A stretch of DNA of 64,000 nucleotides from the NCBI GenBank assembly GCA_030549175.1, contig JAUKUA010000006.1, positions 3,038,001 to 3,102,000 of the forward strand, written 5' to 3'. The notes under the pieces were generated by a model. That model searched no databases. It was not told the origin of the DNA and saw nothing but the letters and a program-made list of their open reading frames with translations. A program made the translations under genes and the position numbers. The first letter of the stretch is position 1. The number at the start of each line of letters is the position of its first letter. Shown here one piece after another: positions 23,958 to 34,886 of the stretch. Origin of the DNA: Lasiosphaeris hirsuta (taxonomy: Eukaryota; Ascomycota; Sordariomycetes; Sordariales; Lasiosphaeriaceae).

Positions 23958-24424
23958 TGGGAGGGTTAGCTGGATTATGTGATGTCTTGGTTGTGTCTAA
24001 ATGCTGTATGTAAGTGCGGTTCGGGATTAGGGGAGTATTGTTTTAGTTTTTGAAGAAATGGTGGTAGCGTTGTGAAATGTTGGCGGCGTTTATGACGTGA
24101 GGAATTATTTTTCTTATTTACTATCAAGTGAAACTCACGAGTCTCTTCATACTTCACTTCAATTTGACTGCACACGGCAAAGTTGGTCAATTCCCACCCC
24201 TGTAGTAAGACACGGCGTTCTTTACCCCTGCTGCGGTAACCCCAGGGATCCACCCCTGTAAGCCACGCCGCGCCGGGACGCGGAACCGTCGATTATCGCG
24301 AATTCGACAATTTTCCCAGTCCGTATTTCCAACATCTTCCTCAAACCTCATCCGCACACAACCGCCGGCTGGCACCCGGCATAACCCCCTCCCCCCCCCC
24401 CAAAATCCAACCAGCCCCTGTAGA

Positions 24425-26001
24425 ATGGAGCGCCACGCGGCGTCCGTCGCTAAAATCGCGGCGTCGGTCCGCACCTTCTTCGACAAGTCGGAGCCGTACC
24501 GCATCTTCCACGGCAGCACTAACAGCACGCGGCCGCGGCCGGTTGGCGGCGCCGTCGACATCAGCGCGCTCTCGCACGTGCTCTCGGTCGACGCGGCCAC
24601 GCGCACCGCCCTCGTCGAGCCCAACGTGCCCATGGACCGCCTCGTCGAGGCCACCCTCCCCCACGGGCTTGTGCCGCCCGTCGTTATGGAGTTCCCCGGC
24701 ATCACGGCAGGTGGAGGCTACGCTGGCACTGCCGGGGAGAGCTCGAGTTTTCGGCATGGCTTCTTCGACGGCACGGTCGAGCGCGTCGAGATGGTCTTGG
24801 CTGACGGTGAGGTTGTGAATGCGAGCCGCGGTGAGAGGGGGATTTGTTCCGCGGCGCGGCTGGTGCTGTTGGGACGCTGGGGATTGCGACGTTGTTGGAG
24901 ATTAGATTGATGGAGGCCAAGAAGTTTGTCCGGACGAGCTATCGCAGGACGAGTAGTATGGCGGAGGCGGTGGCGGCGGTGAGGGAGGAGGTGGGCAAAC
25001 CTGGGAATGATTATGTTGATGGCATTTTGTTCGATAAGGGACATGGCGTCATTATCACGGGAACCCTGACGGATGAGAAGCCGGCTGATGTCAAGCCGCA
25101 GACTTTCAGCAGCGCGTGGGACCCCTGGTTTTATCTGCATGCGAAGGAGCGGACGAAGCAGATCGTGGGTGCGGGTGACGCCGCTGCTGCTGCCACCCCG
25201 GCGGTGGACTATATCCCCTTGGCTGAGTATCTCTTCCGGTACGACAGAGGCGGCTTCTGGGTCGGCCGGGCGGCGTTCCACTACTTTTGGATGGTGCCAT
25301 TCAACCGCTTCGCCCGCTGGTTCCTCGACGACTTCCTCCACACGCGCATGATGTACCGCGCGCTCCACGGCTCTGGCGAGAGCGCCCGGTTCGTCGTGCA
25401 GGACATCGCCATGCCGTTTGAGACGTCCGAGGCTTTTGTCGACTATACTGCCAAGGAACTCGGAATCTGGCCGCTGTGGCTGTGCCCCCTCAAGAGAAGA
25501 GGGCCACCTACCTTCCACCCCTTCACCACGCCGCCACCCGCCGAGAAGGCATCCTCATCACCCGAACCCAGCCCCGAAACTGCCCAAAACCCCCAATCAA
25601 CAGAATCAGAGGAGCAGATGATGCTCAACATCGGCGTCTGGGGCTGGGGCCCCAAGTCGCCACGGGCATTTGTCGAGAAGAACCGCGAGCTCGAGGCCAA
25701 GGTGCGCGAGCTCGGCGGCATGAAGTGGCTTTACGCGCACACGTACTACAAGCCTGAGGAGTTTTGGTCCATGTACGGCGGCCGGGCGTGGTACGATGCG
25801 CTGCGGACCAAGTACCGCGCGGCGACGCTGCCGACGGTGCACGACAAGGTCCACGTCGATGCCGAGGCCGCGAGAGGGAAGAGGCGCCACTGGCTCAAGA
25901 GCATTCCGCCGCTGGGTGGGTTGTATGGCATTGGCAAGAGTATCAAGAGCAAGGACTACATGTTGCATCGGGAGGCCAAGTGGAAGTGGAAGGGGGAGTA
26001 G
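24425..26001 (+). CDS. DHCR24-like FAD-dependent sterol reductase (one apparent frameshift)
   Basis: Related to delta(24)-sterol reductase (DHCR24/DIMINUTO), an FAD enzyme that reduces a sterol side-chain double bond; in fungi the substrate is not settled. The FAD-binding half is clear: ALVEPNVPMDRLVEATLPHG, then PGITAGGGYAGTAGESSSF and RHGFF (about residues 60-117). The second half begins FRGAAGAVGTLGIATLLEI and continues to a basic end. The two halves are in different frames. The shift lies in the five-G run 24837-24841; one more G would give a continuous 525-residue protein. No intron explains it, since both sides of the run are conserved family sequence. Residues about 360-400 are a low-complexity Pro/Ser/Glu insertion. 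The gene is either intact with a sequencing undercall or recently broken. Confidence 0.82.
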
Positions 26002-26359
26002 ATGATCCTGGTCGATAAAGTTGGTGGTTTGCGTAAAACTTTGTTGCAGAGACATAGACAAGGGGCCTGCTGATATTTATCCAGGCCTTGTGTACGATTA
26101 CTCAGAGGGTGGTAAGAAATCAACATCTCATCAAAATTCAACCTCATCATTCAGGGGCCAATGGCAACGCAATGAAGTTGAGGCATCCAACAACCCAAGT
26201 TAAGTCTCTGTTCCGCTACCTTTGTTCACATCGCTCGGCTGACATATTCATCTATCTATCCAAAGATATGCAGCAAGAGCTCCGTTGCAATCTAGCCATC
26301 TACAAGAGCTCCAAGACAATAAACACCAAATCACCTGCGCTTCTCACAACCAGGGCATC

Positions 26360-28399
26360 TCAAACATTCACACCCTCCAATTCCTCAACTACATGCACCG
26401 TAAATGCCTCCTGAAGAAGAGTGCCCATTTGGGAATCATTCGACTGGTCTTCCAGCTCATCAATACCAAACCCTTCCTCACCGTGCGCCCAGATACACCT
26501 CTTAACGGCCTTCCAGTATCTATCGCCGGTAATATTCCGTAACTCGGTCAGTGGGTTGGGCTTTCTTACCTTCTCAAACGGCGCCCCCGCTTGAATTCCC
26601 AACAGCCAGTCCCGCACGAGCTTCGAGTCCTTCAGCGGAACATCCTTCCTCTCGCCCTTCTCTCCTCCCAGGTGCATGATCTGATGCAGCGGCTGCCAGT
26701 GGGCAATCTCCAGCAGTACTAGGCCCAGACTGTACAGATCATACGTCTTGCGCGAGTTACGCTCCATCGGCGGCTGTCTCTGAATTCCGGGCCACCGGTA
26801 CAGATCAAAGTGGGGGTTTGCCTCTCGCGCTGTCGTGGTCGTGCCGTCGGGGCGCGAAAACTCGAAGCCAGACAGCAGCGGCTTCTCGGGGTCGTACGAC
26901 CCGAGCTTGACGGTATTCCCCTCGTCATCCTCAGCGCATTGGTTGAAGTGGAAGATGACATTCTCACTGAAAATCCCTTTGTGCAGCCAGTTGACCGCAT
27001 GTAGATTTAACACCGTGGCGCAGAGCTTTGACGCCAGCACCACTCGCTGCGAGAGACTGGGCTTGTGGTCGACATCACCTAGTACGCTGTAAAGTGATGT
27101 CACACGGGTGTCGTAGTCGCTGCCTTCGGGCATCTTGAAGATCCACCCATAGCGCTCTACCCCTGAGACCTCACGGTCGTCGAAGAAGCCGATGCACTCG
27201 GGTGTATGTAGCGACGCAGGCTTAGGGATGTGCAGCATCTCGGCTAGTGCCACGGTCCGTAACGCCGTTTCTTTGTCCTTCGGATGGCCGATAGGCACAT
27301 CGCCCAATGGCTTCCACTCGACCCATACAGGTGTATCCCCGTCGCTAGTAGCTAGCACGCCACGGGGCCGTGCGAGCATGTCGGGATCCTCGCTCCATCC
27401 AAAGTCTTGGATGAGTTGGTTCTCGGTGTACTTTTGGACGGTGATGCCAAGGTCGTCGAGGCTCTTTTGGACGTCGAGAGCGCTGTTTTTTGCGAGCCGA
27501 GAGAGGATTGCGTCTGATGTTCGGCTGATTTTCTTCAGTTGGACGAGGTCTTGGAGTGCCCGGTCGTTGTGATGCGCGTCACGCTCCTTGCGGGTGTTGG
27601 ATGACGTTGCGATGAGACTTCCAACGGCATCTAGCATATCTCTGAGATCCTGAATGTTATTTCGGGCGAGGATCATCTCGCGGTACGTCTTGGCTGTGAT
27701 GTCGTCGATCCTCTTTTCACGATGATCTCTCATCAACTCGTGGAGCCGTTCCGTCAAGACATGGATGTCTTCTAGAAGACCCTTGAAGGCCTCTTCGTCA
27801 ATCATTATCCACCGCACACGGGACGGGTGCGTTACGACCTCTTTGGCATTGTGAGCCGCGCGCTCCATGAGGTTTTGTATGCGGCCCAGGGCCCAGTGAC
27901 GTCTGCGCTCCTTCTTCTTGGCTTCATATGACACAGCTAGACTCGAGACTTGCTTCACAACGTCCATATCTGTCGCCTTTGTCTCGGCAACGTCATAGTC
28001 CTCATTGTTATACGGGTTGAGCTCGTTGCCATAGCGAGCGTTGAGGTCCCGAAACTCGGCGAGCAACCATTGGATTCGGGCTACAATCGTCACAAGCTCG
28101 GTTGCCTCGGTCCCTAGAGTCATGGCCAGGGTCGAGCCCTCTGGAACATCGACCAAGCCAGCTGCTTTCCCCCACGCTAGCACTCGGTTGTATTCGATGA
28201 TGAGCTGCAGTCTATACTTTTCGCATTCCTGCGGCATATCCACCAGAGCACTAAGAAATTTGAAGACTGGTAAAAAGATATCAGTAAGGTATTCTTGTTT
28301 CGATACTTACATGATGGTGTCAAACTTACGGCGGACAGTATTGTCAAAAACATCAAATGCTAGGGAGATGACTCCCGTCGTTAGACCTGCGGCTTCCAT
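26360..28399 (-). CDS. HeLo-domain protein with a pseudokinase domain
   Basis: Two exons on the minus strand, 28399-28330 and 28266-26360 (63-nt intron), 658 residues. The N-terminus (MEAAGLTTGVISLAFDVFDN, then LIIEYNRVLAWGKAAGL) has the pattern of the HeLo prion-inhibition/propagation domain, the helical cell-death effector domain of HET-S and its relatives. A charged helical linker (about 150-290) follows. The C-terminal half resembles a protein kinase (YDLYSLGLVLLEIAHWQPL near the helix-F region), but it lacks catalytic residues: the HRD position reads LHKGIFSEN and the DFG position reads SGFEF. It is probably a binding or regulatory module, not an enzyme. The gene is divergent from the NACHT-ankyrin locus, with 609 bp between starts. 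HeLo-kinase-like fusions are known in fungal incompatibility gene sets; the role here is inferred. Confidence 0.8.
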
Positions 28400-29008
28400 A
28401 TCGGACGTTTCCGTGCAGATCTCTTGCTAGCTGGCCGGTGTCAAGTGTCAAGACAGAAGCTAGGGCAGGGCGAAAAAAGAACAGCACGCAGTCAACAGCG
28501 CAGACTTATACCCGGTTTTGCTAGGTTTCGGTGACTGAGGGGTCACCGGCACTTCCAGTGGCTGAGGGGATCGCGTGGTGCTACGAGGGCGGAAATGTAT
28601 GACTGATCCAATCACGAATTGTGAATCGCATGTGCTGCACTCAGCCTGCTTTCCACCAGGGGGTCTGTGGCTCACCCCCGCTGCGTCGCTGCTGCCTTCA
28701 ACCTAAGGTGAGCCTCAGTTGTTCCTGCCAAGCACATCCCGCGCTAGATGCTCAGGCACTGAAGAGCGCCGTTGGGTACACACAACCAATCTGGTTCCCA
28801 GTCTGGGGTTTCTCACAATTCAGTCTCATGCGGTTTGAAGCGCCCGAACCCGACCTCCAAAGCCTTGCCTTTATTTCTGACGTTGGAGATGTTCGGTTCC
28901 CTTGTATTTCCACATTTCAGTACTATTTCTTGTAGTTAGAAATGTACAAATTCAATTACTCTTGACGCTAAGCAATCAGCGCCCAAAATTCGGGTATTAC
29001 ACGATTGG
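28400..29008. other. Divergent promoter region between HeLo gene and NACHT-ankyrin locus
   Basis: 609 bp between two head-to-head genes of cell-death domain types. No ORF of note. It could drive both genes. Confidence 0.45.
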
Positions 29009-32000
29009 ATGGATCCCGTCTCAGTGCTCGGCGTCATTGCTGCCATCATTCAGCTCATTGAGACGACAGCAAATATCATCAGCTATGTGAACGACATCAA
29101 AGATGCCCCGGCCAAGAGAGCCCAGGTTGCTCGCCATACCTCTAGTCTATTGGCATTGCTGACCGATCTGAGATATCGGGTTGAGGAGGCGAACTCTACC
29201 TCAGATCCATGGTTTGAGGCTCTCCGAGGACTTGGGGTTCAGGAAGGGCCATTGGTTCAGCTGAAGGACCAAATGGAGCAGCTGGCCGAGAAGCTGGATC
29301 GAAAGGGTTAAGACTCTTGTCATGACAGCCCTGCAGAATGATCAGTTGTAAGTACACCGCTTTACACAGCTCATCGAATGCTAATGATTCTCCTAGCACG
29401 CTCACTCTAGCAATAAAAAAGGATATCACTGACGTAAAGGGTGATTTGCGAGAAGCCATTACTAGTGCTGCCGCCGAGAGATGGTTCGTGTTCCCGGGTA
29501 GGGGAGGCAGAAATGTCACACAGTAAAGCTAATTTTGAGGACAACATTGCAGATGAGGAATTCCGCAAAGTCACTGCCTGGCTTTCCAGCCTTGATTTTG
29601 CGTCCAAAAAAGTCGAATTTCTCAGTCACAGACAAGCTGGGACTGGGCAGTGGCTCCTCTCTGACCCCAAATTCCAGCTCTGGCTGGCTGGCGAGGAGAG
29701 GGCTCTGTGGTGTCCTGGCCTACGTATGATTCGTCCCGTCCCATCTTGAGATTTTAATTTCACTAACAAACCAAGCGGGGGCTGGCAAAACAACTTTGGC
29801 GTATGTATAGTTCCCCGAAAGCAAGATACCGGTGGTTTGGAACATTGCTGATGGTACTCTATAGATCCATGGTGGTTGAATGGCTAGAAACGCAGTACCG
29901 ACTCAAGAACACCGCCGTGATCTACTTGTATTTCAACTACAAGGAAGAGGAAATCCAAACACCACAGAACATGATGGGAAGTTTGTTGAAACAACTCATC
30001 CAATAGAAGGCTTCCTTCTCCGACGACGTCCGCCGTATTTACCGGTATCGCTCTAACAATGGTGCTTGCCCCGAACTAGAGACGCTCGCTTATCTGCTCA
30101 AAATCGAGGCCAAGGCCTACTGGACGATCTTCATTGTCATAGGTGCCCTCGATGAATGTCCCGAGCGCGACAATACTAGGAAATCCAAGAACAGTTTGAG
30201 AATGTCCCATGCATCGACATCCGTGCAACGGATGAGGATGTCAGGCGATACATCGAAAGCCGTGTGGGGAAAGAATGTTTACTGGCAAAACATGTCTGTT
30301 CAGCCCCGACTCTGCTGGAGGAGATTACCAAGACGATTGTTGAGAGCTGCCAAGGGATGTATGTGTGTTGGAAATTTCCTTGGTTTACAATACCCTCCCT
30401 AGCAAACAGATCAAACATCTTGGCTTATGCTAACTTGGTCACCGTCAAGGTTTCTCCTTGCGCAGCTTCATATGGACAGCCTAGCCAGGAAACTCACTCG
30501 CCGCGAAGTTCGCGCCGCACTAGGAAGCCTGCCAAAGGAGCTCTATGACACCTACGACCAAGCTATGCATCGGATTCACAGCCAAAACGGGGACCAAGCT
30601 GCCCTGGCTGACAGAGTGTTGTCCTGGTTGTCGTATCCACTGCGGCCGCTCACAGTACCTGAACTTCAGCACGCCCTCGCCGTCGAGCCAGGCGACAACG
30701 ATCTCGACGAAGAAGGACTCTATGATGCGGAGCTTTTAGTTTCGGTGTGCGCCGGTTTGGTAACACTGGATGAGGAAGGCAGCCGTATTCGCTTAGTGCA
30801 CTACACAACTCAGGAGTACTTTGTGTACATCCGCGGAGACCGATTTCCCGAAGCTCCCACAGAAATTGCTAAGACGTGCCTGACCTACTTGGCTTTTAGT
30901 CCGTTTGCCGTGGAATACTGCTCAAGCAAAGAAAAGCTCAAGGTGCGCCTTGAACATTACCCGTTCCTGAGCTATGCGGCTAGCTACTGGGGGGATCATC
31001 TCTCCGAGGAAATGGATGCTGGTGTTCGTGAGCTCGCACAGGAATTCCTCAGCAACAGCATTAGCATCATAAGTGCCGACCAAGCGGCCAAGGACAGGTT
31101 CTACTACCTTCACTGGATAACGGATGGCGGTGCTGTGGTTCGTAGTATCACTCGACTACATGCTATCGCCGCAATCGGTCGGGTCGAGTTCATCAAGGAT
31201 TTGCTAGCCGAAGGCGCTGATGTGAATGTGTGGATGGGCACAGGTAGCAGACCTCTTCACAGAGCGGTGGAGGGGGGTCACGTTCAAATGGTCCGGCTGT
31301 TACTGCAAGCGGGAGCGGATGTGACAGCAACTGAGGGAGCCGATCGGCTTACTCCCTTACATGTTGCTGCGAGCCAGGGTCATGCATCCATAGCGCAGTT
31401 ACTGCTCGATGCGGGGGCAGACTGCGATGCCTGCGGAGGTTATTGGAAAAATACACCGCTCCACCTCGCAGCAGACAAGGGCAATGTCGACGTAGCGCGG
31501 GCTCTCATCGAGAGGGGGGCAAATGTGAACCATAGAAACATCACATCTCATATCAGCCGCCATCGAAGACCGGAAGAAGATGCTGATGGCAAGGGGGGAT
31601 TAATACAGGAGGAGCGAGGGGAAGCGCCTTTGCTGCTTGCTGCCGGGCGAGGTGACAAGGCGTTTGCCCTCTTGTTGCTCGACAATGGCGCCGACGTATC
31701 CGCGATCAACGACGACAATGGTTATACGGCGCTTCACTGTGCAGTTGACGAAGGGCATGTTGGGCTGATGGAGCTTCTGCTTGAGAGAGGCATCAATATC
31801 TCCGCCAAGACATTCTCCGGGAATACAGCCCTGCACCACGCGACAAAGGTTGGAAATTTGGTAATAGTTTAAAAGCTGCTGGTTAATGGCGCTAATCCAC
31901 TTGACGAGGACGGATATAAGCACACGGCGATTGATATGGCTAGTGAGGTGCCGGAAGTCACGAAGACGTTATTGAGACACGTCGGCAAAGAGGATGAAAT

Positions 32001-33390
32001 TGAACTGCGACTCGCTTGCGGTCGCTTTCTAAAAGCAGTTGATCAGGCAGACGAAACCCAAGTGAGGGAGCTACTCGCAACGGGGGTTGACCCCAACTAT
32101 GGTGGCAAACATGCGCCTGCTGTTCATGGCGCTATCACGCAGACGGCCACCGATATCCTGCAATTCCTTCTAGAGAACGGGGCAAATCCGAATGGGAAAT
32201 GCCCGAGTACGAGTATGATGCCTCTGCACTTAGCAGCCTCAGGAGGCTACATAGCTGGGATGCAGCTGCTCCTCAAATACGGGCTTGATACCGAGGCGGT
32301 CAAGATCCTTCTCGACAATGGCGCGAGGTTAGACACACAAGATGATGATAAACAAACAGCCTTGTCATATCTATTCAACATGAGGGTACTCTCGACTCTT
32401 TGGCACTGCCCCACCGAGGCGGACCCAGACGAGCTGGGTGAAGATCAGCTAGAAGAACTGATGAAAAGGGCCCTGGAAGAGAAAACCAAAAGCCACCTAG
32501 CTGTGCTTGATCTTCTTGTCGAAAGAGGGGAAGATTTACACGCGGTTGGCCCCCAATGGGGCAATCTTCTCAATCAAAGCTACTATTATCGCAAGGGCAT
32601 GATTGTGGCAGCATTGATATGTCGCCTTTTCAAGCTAGGGGTAGATGTGATAGCAGAAACCGGAGGCATGCATGCAGAATTTCTATGCAACGCAGTTAAA
32701 GAGCAATGCCCCGAAGTATTGCGACTTCTCTTAGAGCGTGGAGCTGATGTCAACCAGGTATATACATAACATCAACGTTACGATGGAGGTTACACGACGG
32801 TATTGCATGAAGCCACGACATGGTCATCGGAAGAGGATGTCCACATGCTCATCGATGCCGGAGCCGACATCGAGGCTGTCAATGGAGACGGCGCTACCCC
32901 TTTGAACAAAGCAGCCGGACGTGGGAACAGTGAAGTGTCCCGTATTCTCATTGAGGCGGGTGCAAACGTCGAAGCTACAGATTCCGAGGGAACCACGGTG
33001 TTGCACGGGGCTGTCACGACTAGGAAAGAGGACATCGCCCGCATACTTATTGAGAAGGGAGCCAACTTGGATGCTCTGGACGGTGAAGGAAATACGGCAC
33101 TGCACAGGGCTGTCGTGGGTGGGCTCAAATCTTTGGGTGTTGTTGATCTGCTGCTTGAGCATGGCATGGATATCAATGCCCATTACGGCGCTGACAACGA
33201 AACAGTGCTTCATCGTGCGGCCTATGGAGGGAACGTCGCTATGGCGCGGCACCTGATCGAGAAGGGCGCGCGTCTTACAGAGAAGCGCAAGGACGGACTC
33301 ACGCCCCTAGAGTGGGCTAAGGAGTTGAAGATCGAGGATATGGTTTTCTTTTTGAGTCGGGCGGGTGAGCAGGTGCCTTATGTACCTTGA
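29009..33390 (+). pseudogene. STAND receptor: N-terminal helical domain - NACHT - ankyrin repeats, decayed
   Basis: This locus once encoded an NLR-like receptor. It starts MDPVSVLGVIAAIIQLIETT, an N-terminal domain common on fungal NACHT proteins. Then come KVTAWLSSLDF and TGQWLL, the P-loop GAGKTTLA (split by introns at about 29720-29776 and 29803-29864), a Walker B-like ALDECPE, winged-helix sequence (LPKELYDTYDQAMHRI, VHYTTQEYF) and at least ten ankyrin repeats (about 31150-33330). It is broken in at least six places. A deletion with frame change lies near 29303 and a frame change near 29500. In-frame stops lie at 30004 (TAG), 31870 (TAA) and 32767 (TAA), and a second deletion with frame change lies near 30180. 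All three stops could come from Gln codons by a C-to-T change. Likely introns also lie at 29348-29396 and about 30360-30450. The last 200 codons (32803-33390) remain open. Confidence 0.85.
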
Positions 33391-33564
33391 TCATTTATTG
33401 ACAGACGAGATTATGCCGACTTGACCGCAATTCCTTGTCAAGATAGAGAACATGCTGCGTATAATAGCTCGAGCCGCTGAATGCATGGGCTTGGTAAATG
33501 AGTGTTGCCTTTTACCCCCTTTTTTCACGAATTATGTGGAATATCATCAGAGCAACAGCATATA

Positions 33565-33982
33565 CAATCCAACCCGGCTTGCTTGTTAGTGCGGGACATT
33601 CCCGTCAAGGATAGGTTCCTATTGAAGCACCGACGAGGCCTTTTATCGTATAGAAACGCCATTCTAGTCTTTTGAAAGGTATATTTGGTTTTTATTAAGG
33701 CCTTTTCGATACTAGGTAGGCCTAATGGAACTCCAAATATCTTTTGAAATACCAGAAATACTGTCGTTAATGTATAACGCGCTTAATCAAGTCCCGAAAG
33801 GCATTTTTTGGGGGTATTTTATAAGGTCTTTCTAATACTTTGTAAGGCTTTCTGAAATATTAAATATGCCTTTTTTTTTATGCGAAAATTGCTATTTTTG
33901 CTGCTCGAAAGCCTTTCCAGGGCTTTAATTACTCGGGCTGGGAGAAGGTCATGTGCCAACAAACAGGCCAGGGTTTGGATTG
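33565..33982. mobile_element. MITE copy 1 (418 bp, TA target-site duplication)
   Basis: Imperfect terminal inverted repeats start CAATCCAACCC and match the complement of the right end (about 28 positions with a few mismatches). TA dinucleotides flank both ends (33563-33564 and 33983-33984), as for Tc1/mariner-type insertions. The interior has no ORF and repeats an AAGGCCTTTT motif. It shares its ends and interior motif with the element at 36899-37188. Confidence 0.8.
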
Positions 33983-34886
33983 TATGTGGTCGGCCTCTGT
34001 TTAGCAGTATTACACAGAGGTCGTAAAACATCACTACCCGCTTCACGAGATATCATGGTAATAAGACCCGTTGTTTTGCACAGTCACACCCGTGTTGAAT
34101 ACAGAGGTTGAATTGAGTTGATTGGTTGAGAGGGGGCAAAGTAAGACATTGTGCTACCCCTGGCTGTCGTACCACAAGCATAAGGTGAAGTGGGCAGGTC
34201 CTGCAATGATTTCCCTTGTTGCGGGAAAATCTTCCAACTAGTTAGGCAGGAGAGACAAACCATAGAGGCACCTGAAATTTGTTCCTAGCTTGTGCAGGCA
34301 ATGCCTTGAGTATTTTGTGAGTCACTCAATGCATGAGGTAGGAACGATGTGAAGATCTGAACAAAGTTGGGAACCATGACACGGGGTAGGCGTTGTTGGG
34401 AACAAAGTCATTCGAGACCTCCCTACTCTATACCTAGCAGCCTAGTAACTTAGCCAAGAATCGCGCAGTAGAATGTGGTAGAGGTTGATTACAACTGTGG
34501 CGGGCTAGGCTTTCAAGAGGTCGGGTGAGGTGGTCCTTTGCCACGATGTGCCTACTTGCGATGGCGAGGAGGTCAGGTGGCCCGCAGCTGAATGTCAGCC
34601 AAATGTGGCTTGGGCCGGAGGCTTGGGCTAGTGGGGGTTCGCAGGGCGCAGGAGGCCCACGATTGGCACGACGCGGGAGCCCCACCCGTTATAATAGGGG
34701 AGCCGCCAAACGTCATTCCCAGCCAGCCGGGTCTTGCCTGCCTTTCATCAACGAACTCACTTCCAACGGCGCCAGGCAGCTTTGCCAACGCTCTTTCTCT
34801 CACCGAGAACACGGTGCGATCGCCACTAAAGAGTGAGCCAAAGGCTTCAACACTTCCCCTTTACCTCTCTGAGTCACAAATCAACG
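33983..34886. other. Upstream region of the patatin gene
   Basis: About 900 bp between MITE copy 1 and the phospholipase start. No gene recognised; it probably holds the promoter and leader. Confidence 0.45.

Noticed and set aside
32758..32790. Short intron to remove the TAA at 32767 in the ankyrin region
   Set aside because: A GT...AG of about 30 nt is possible on paper but too short for this genome; a point mutation is simpler.
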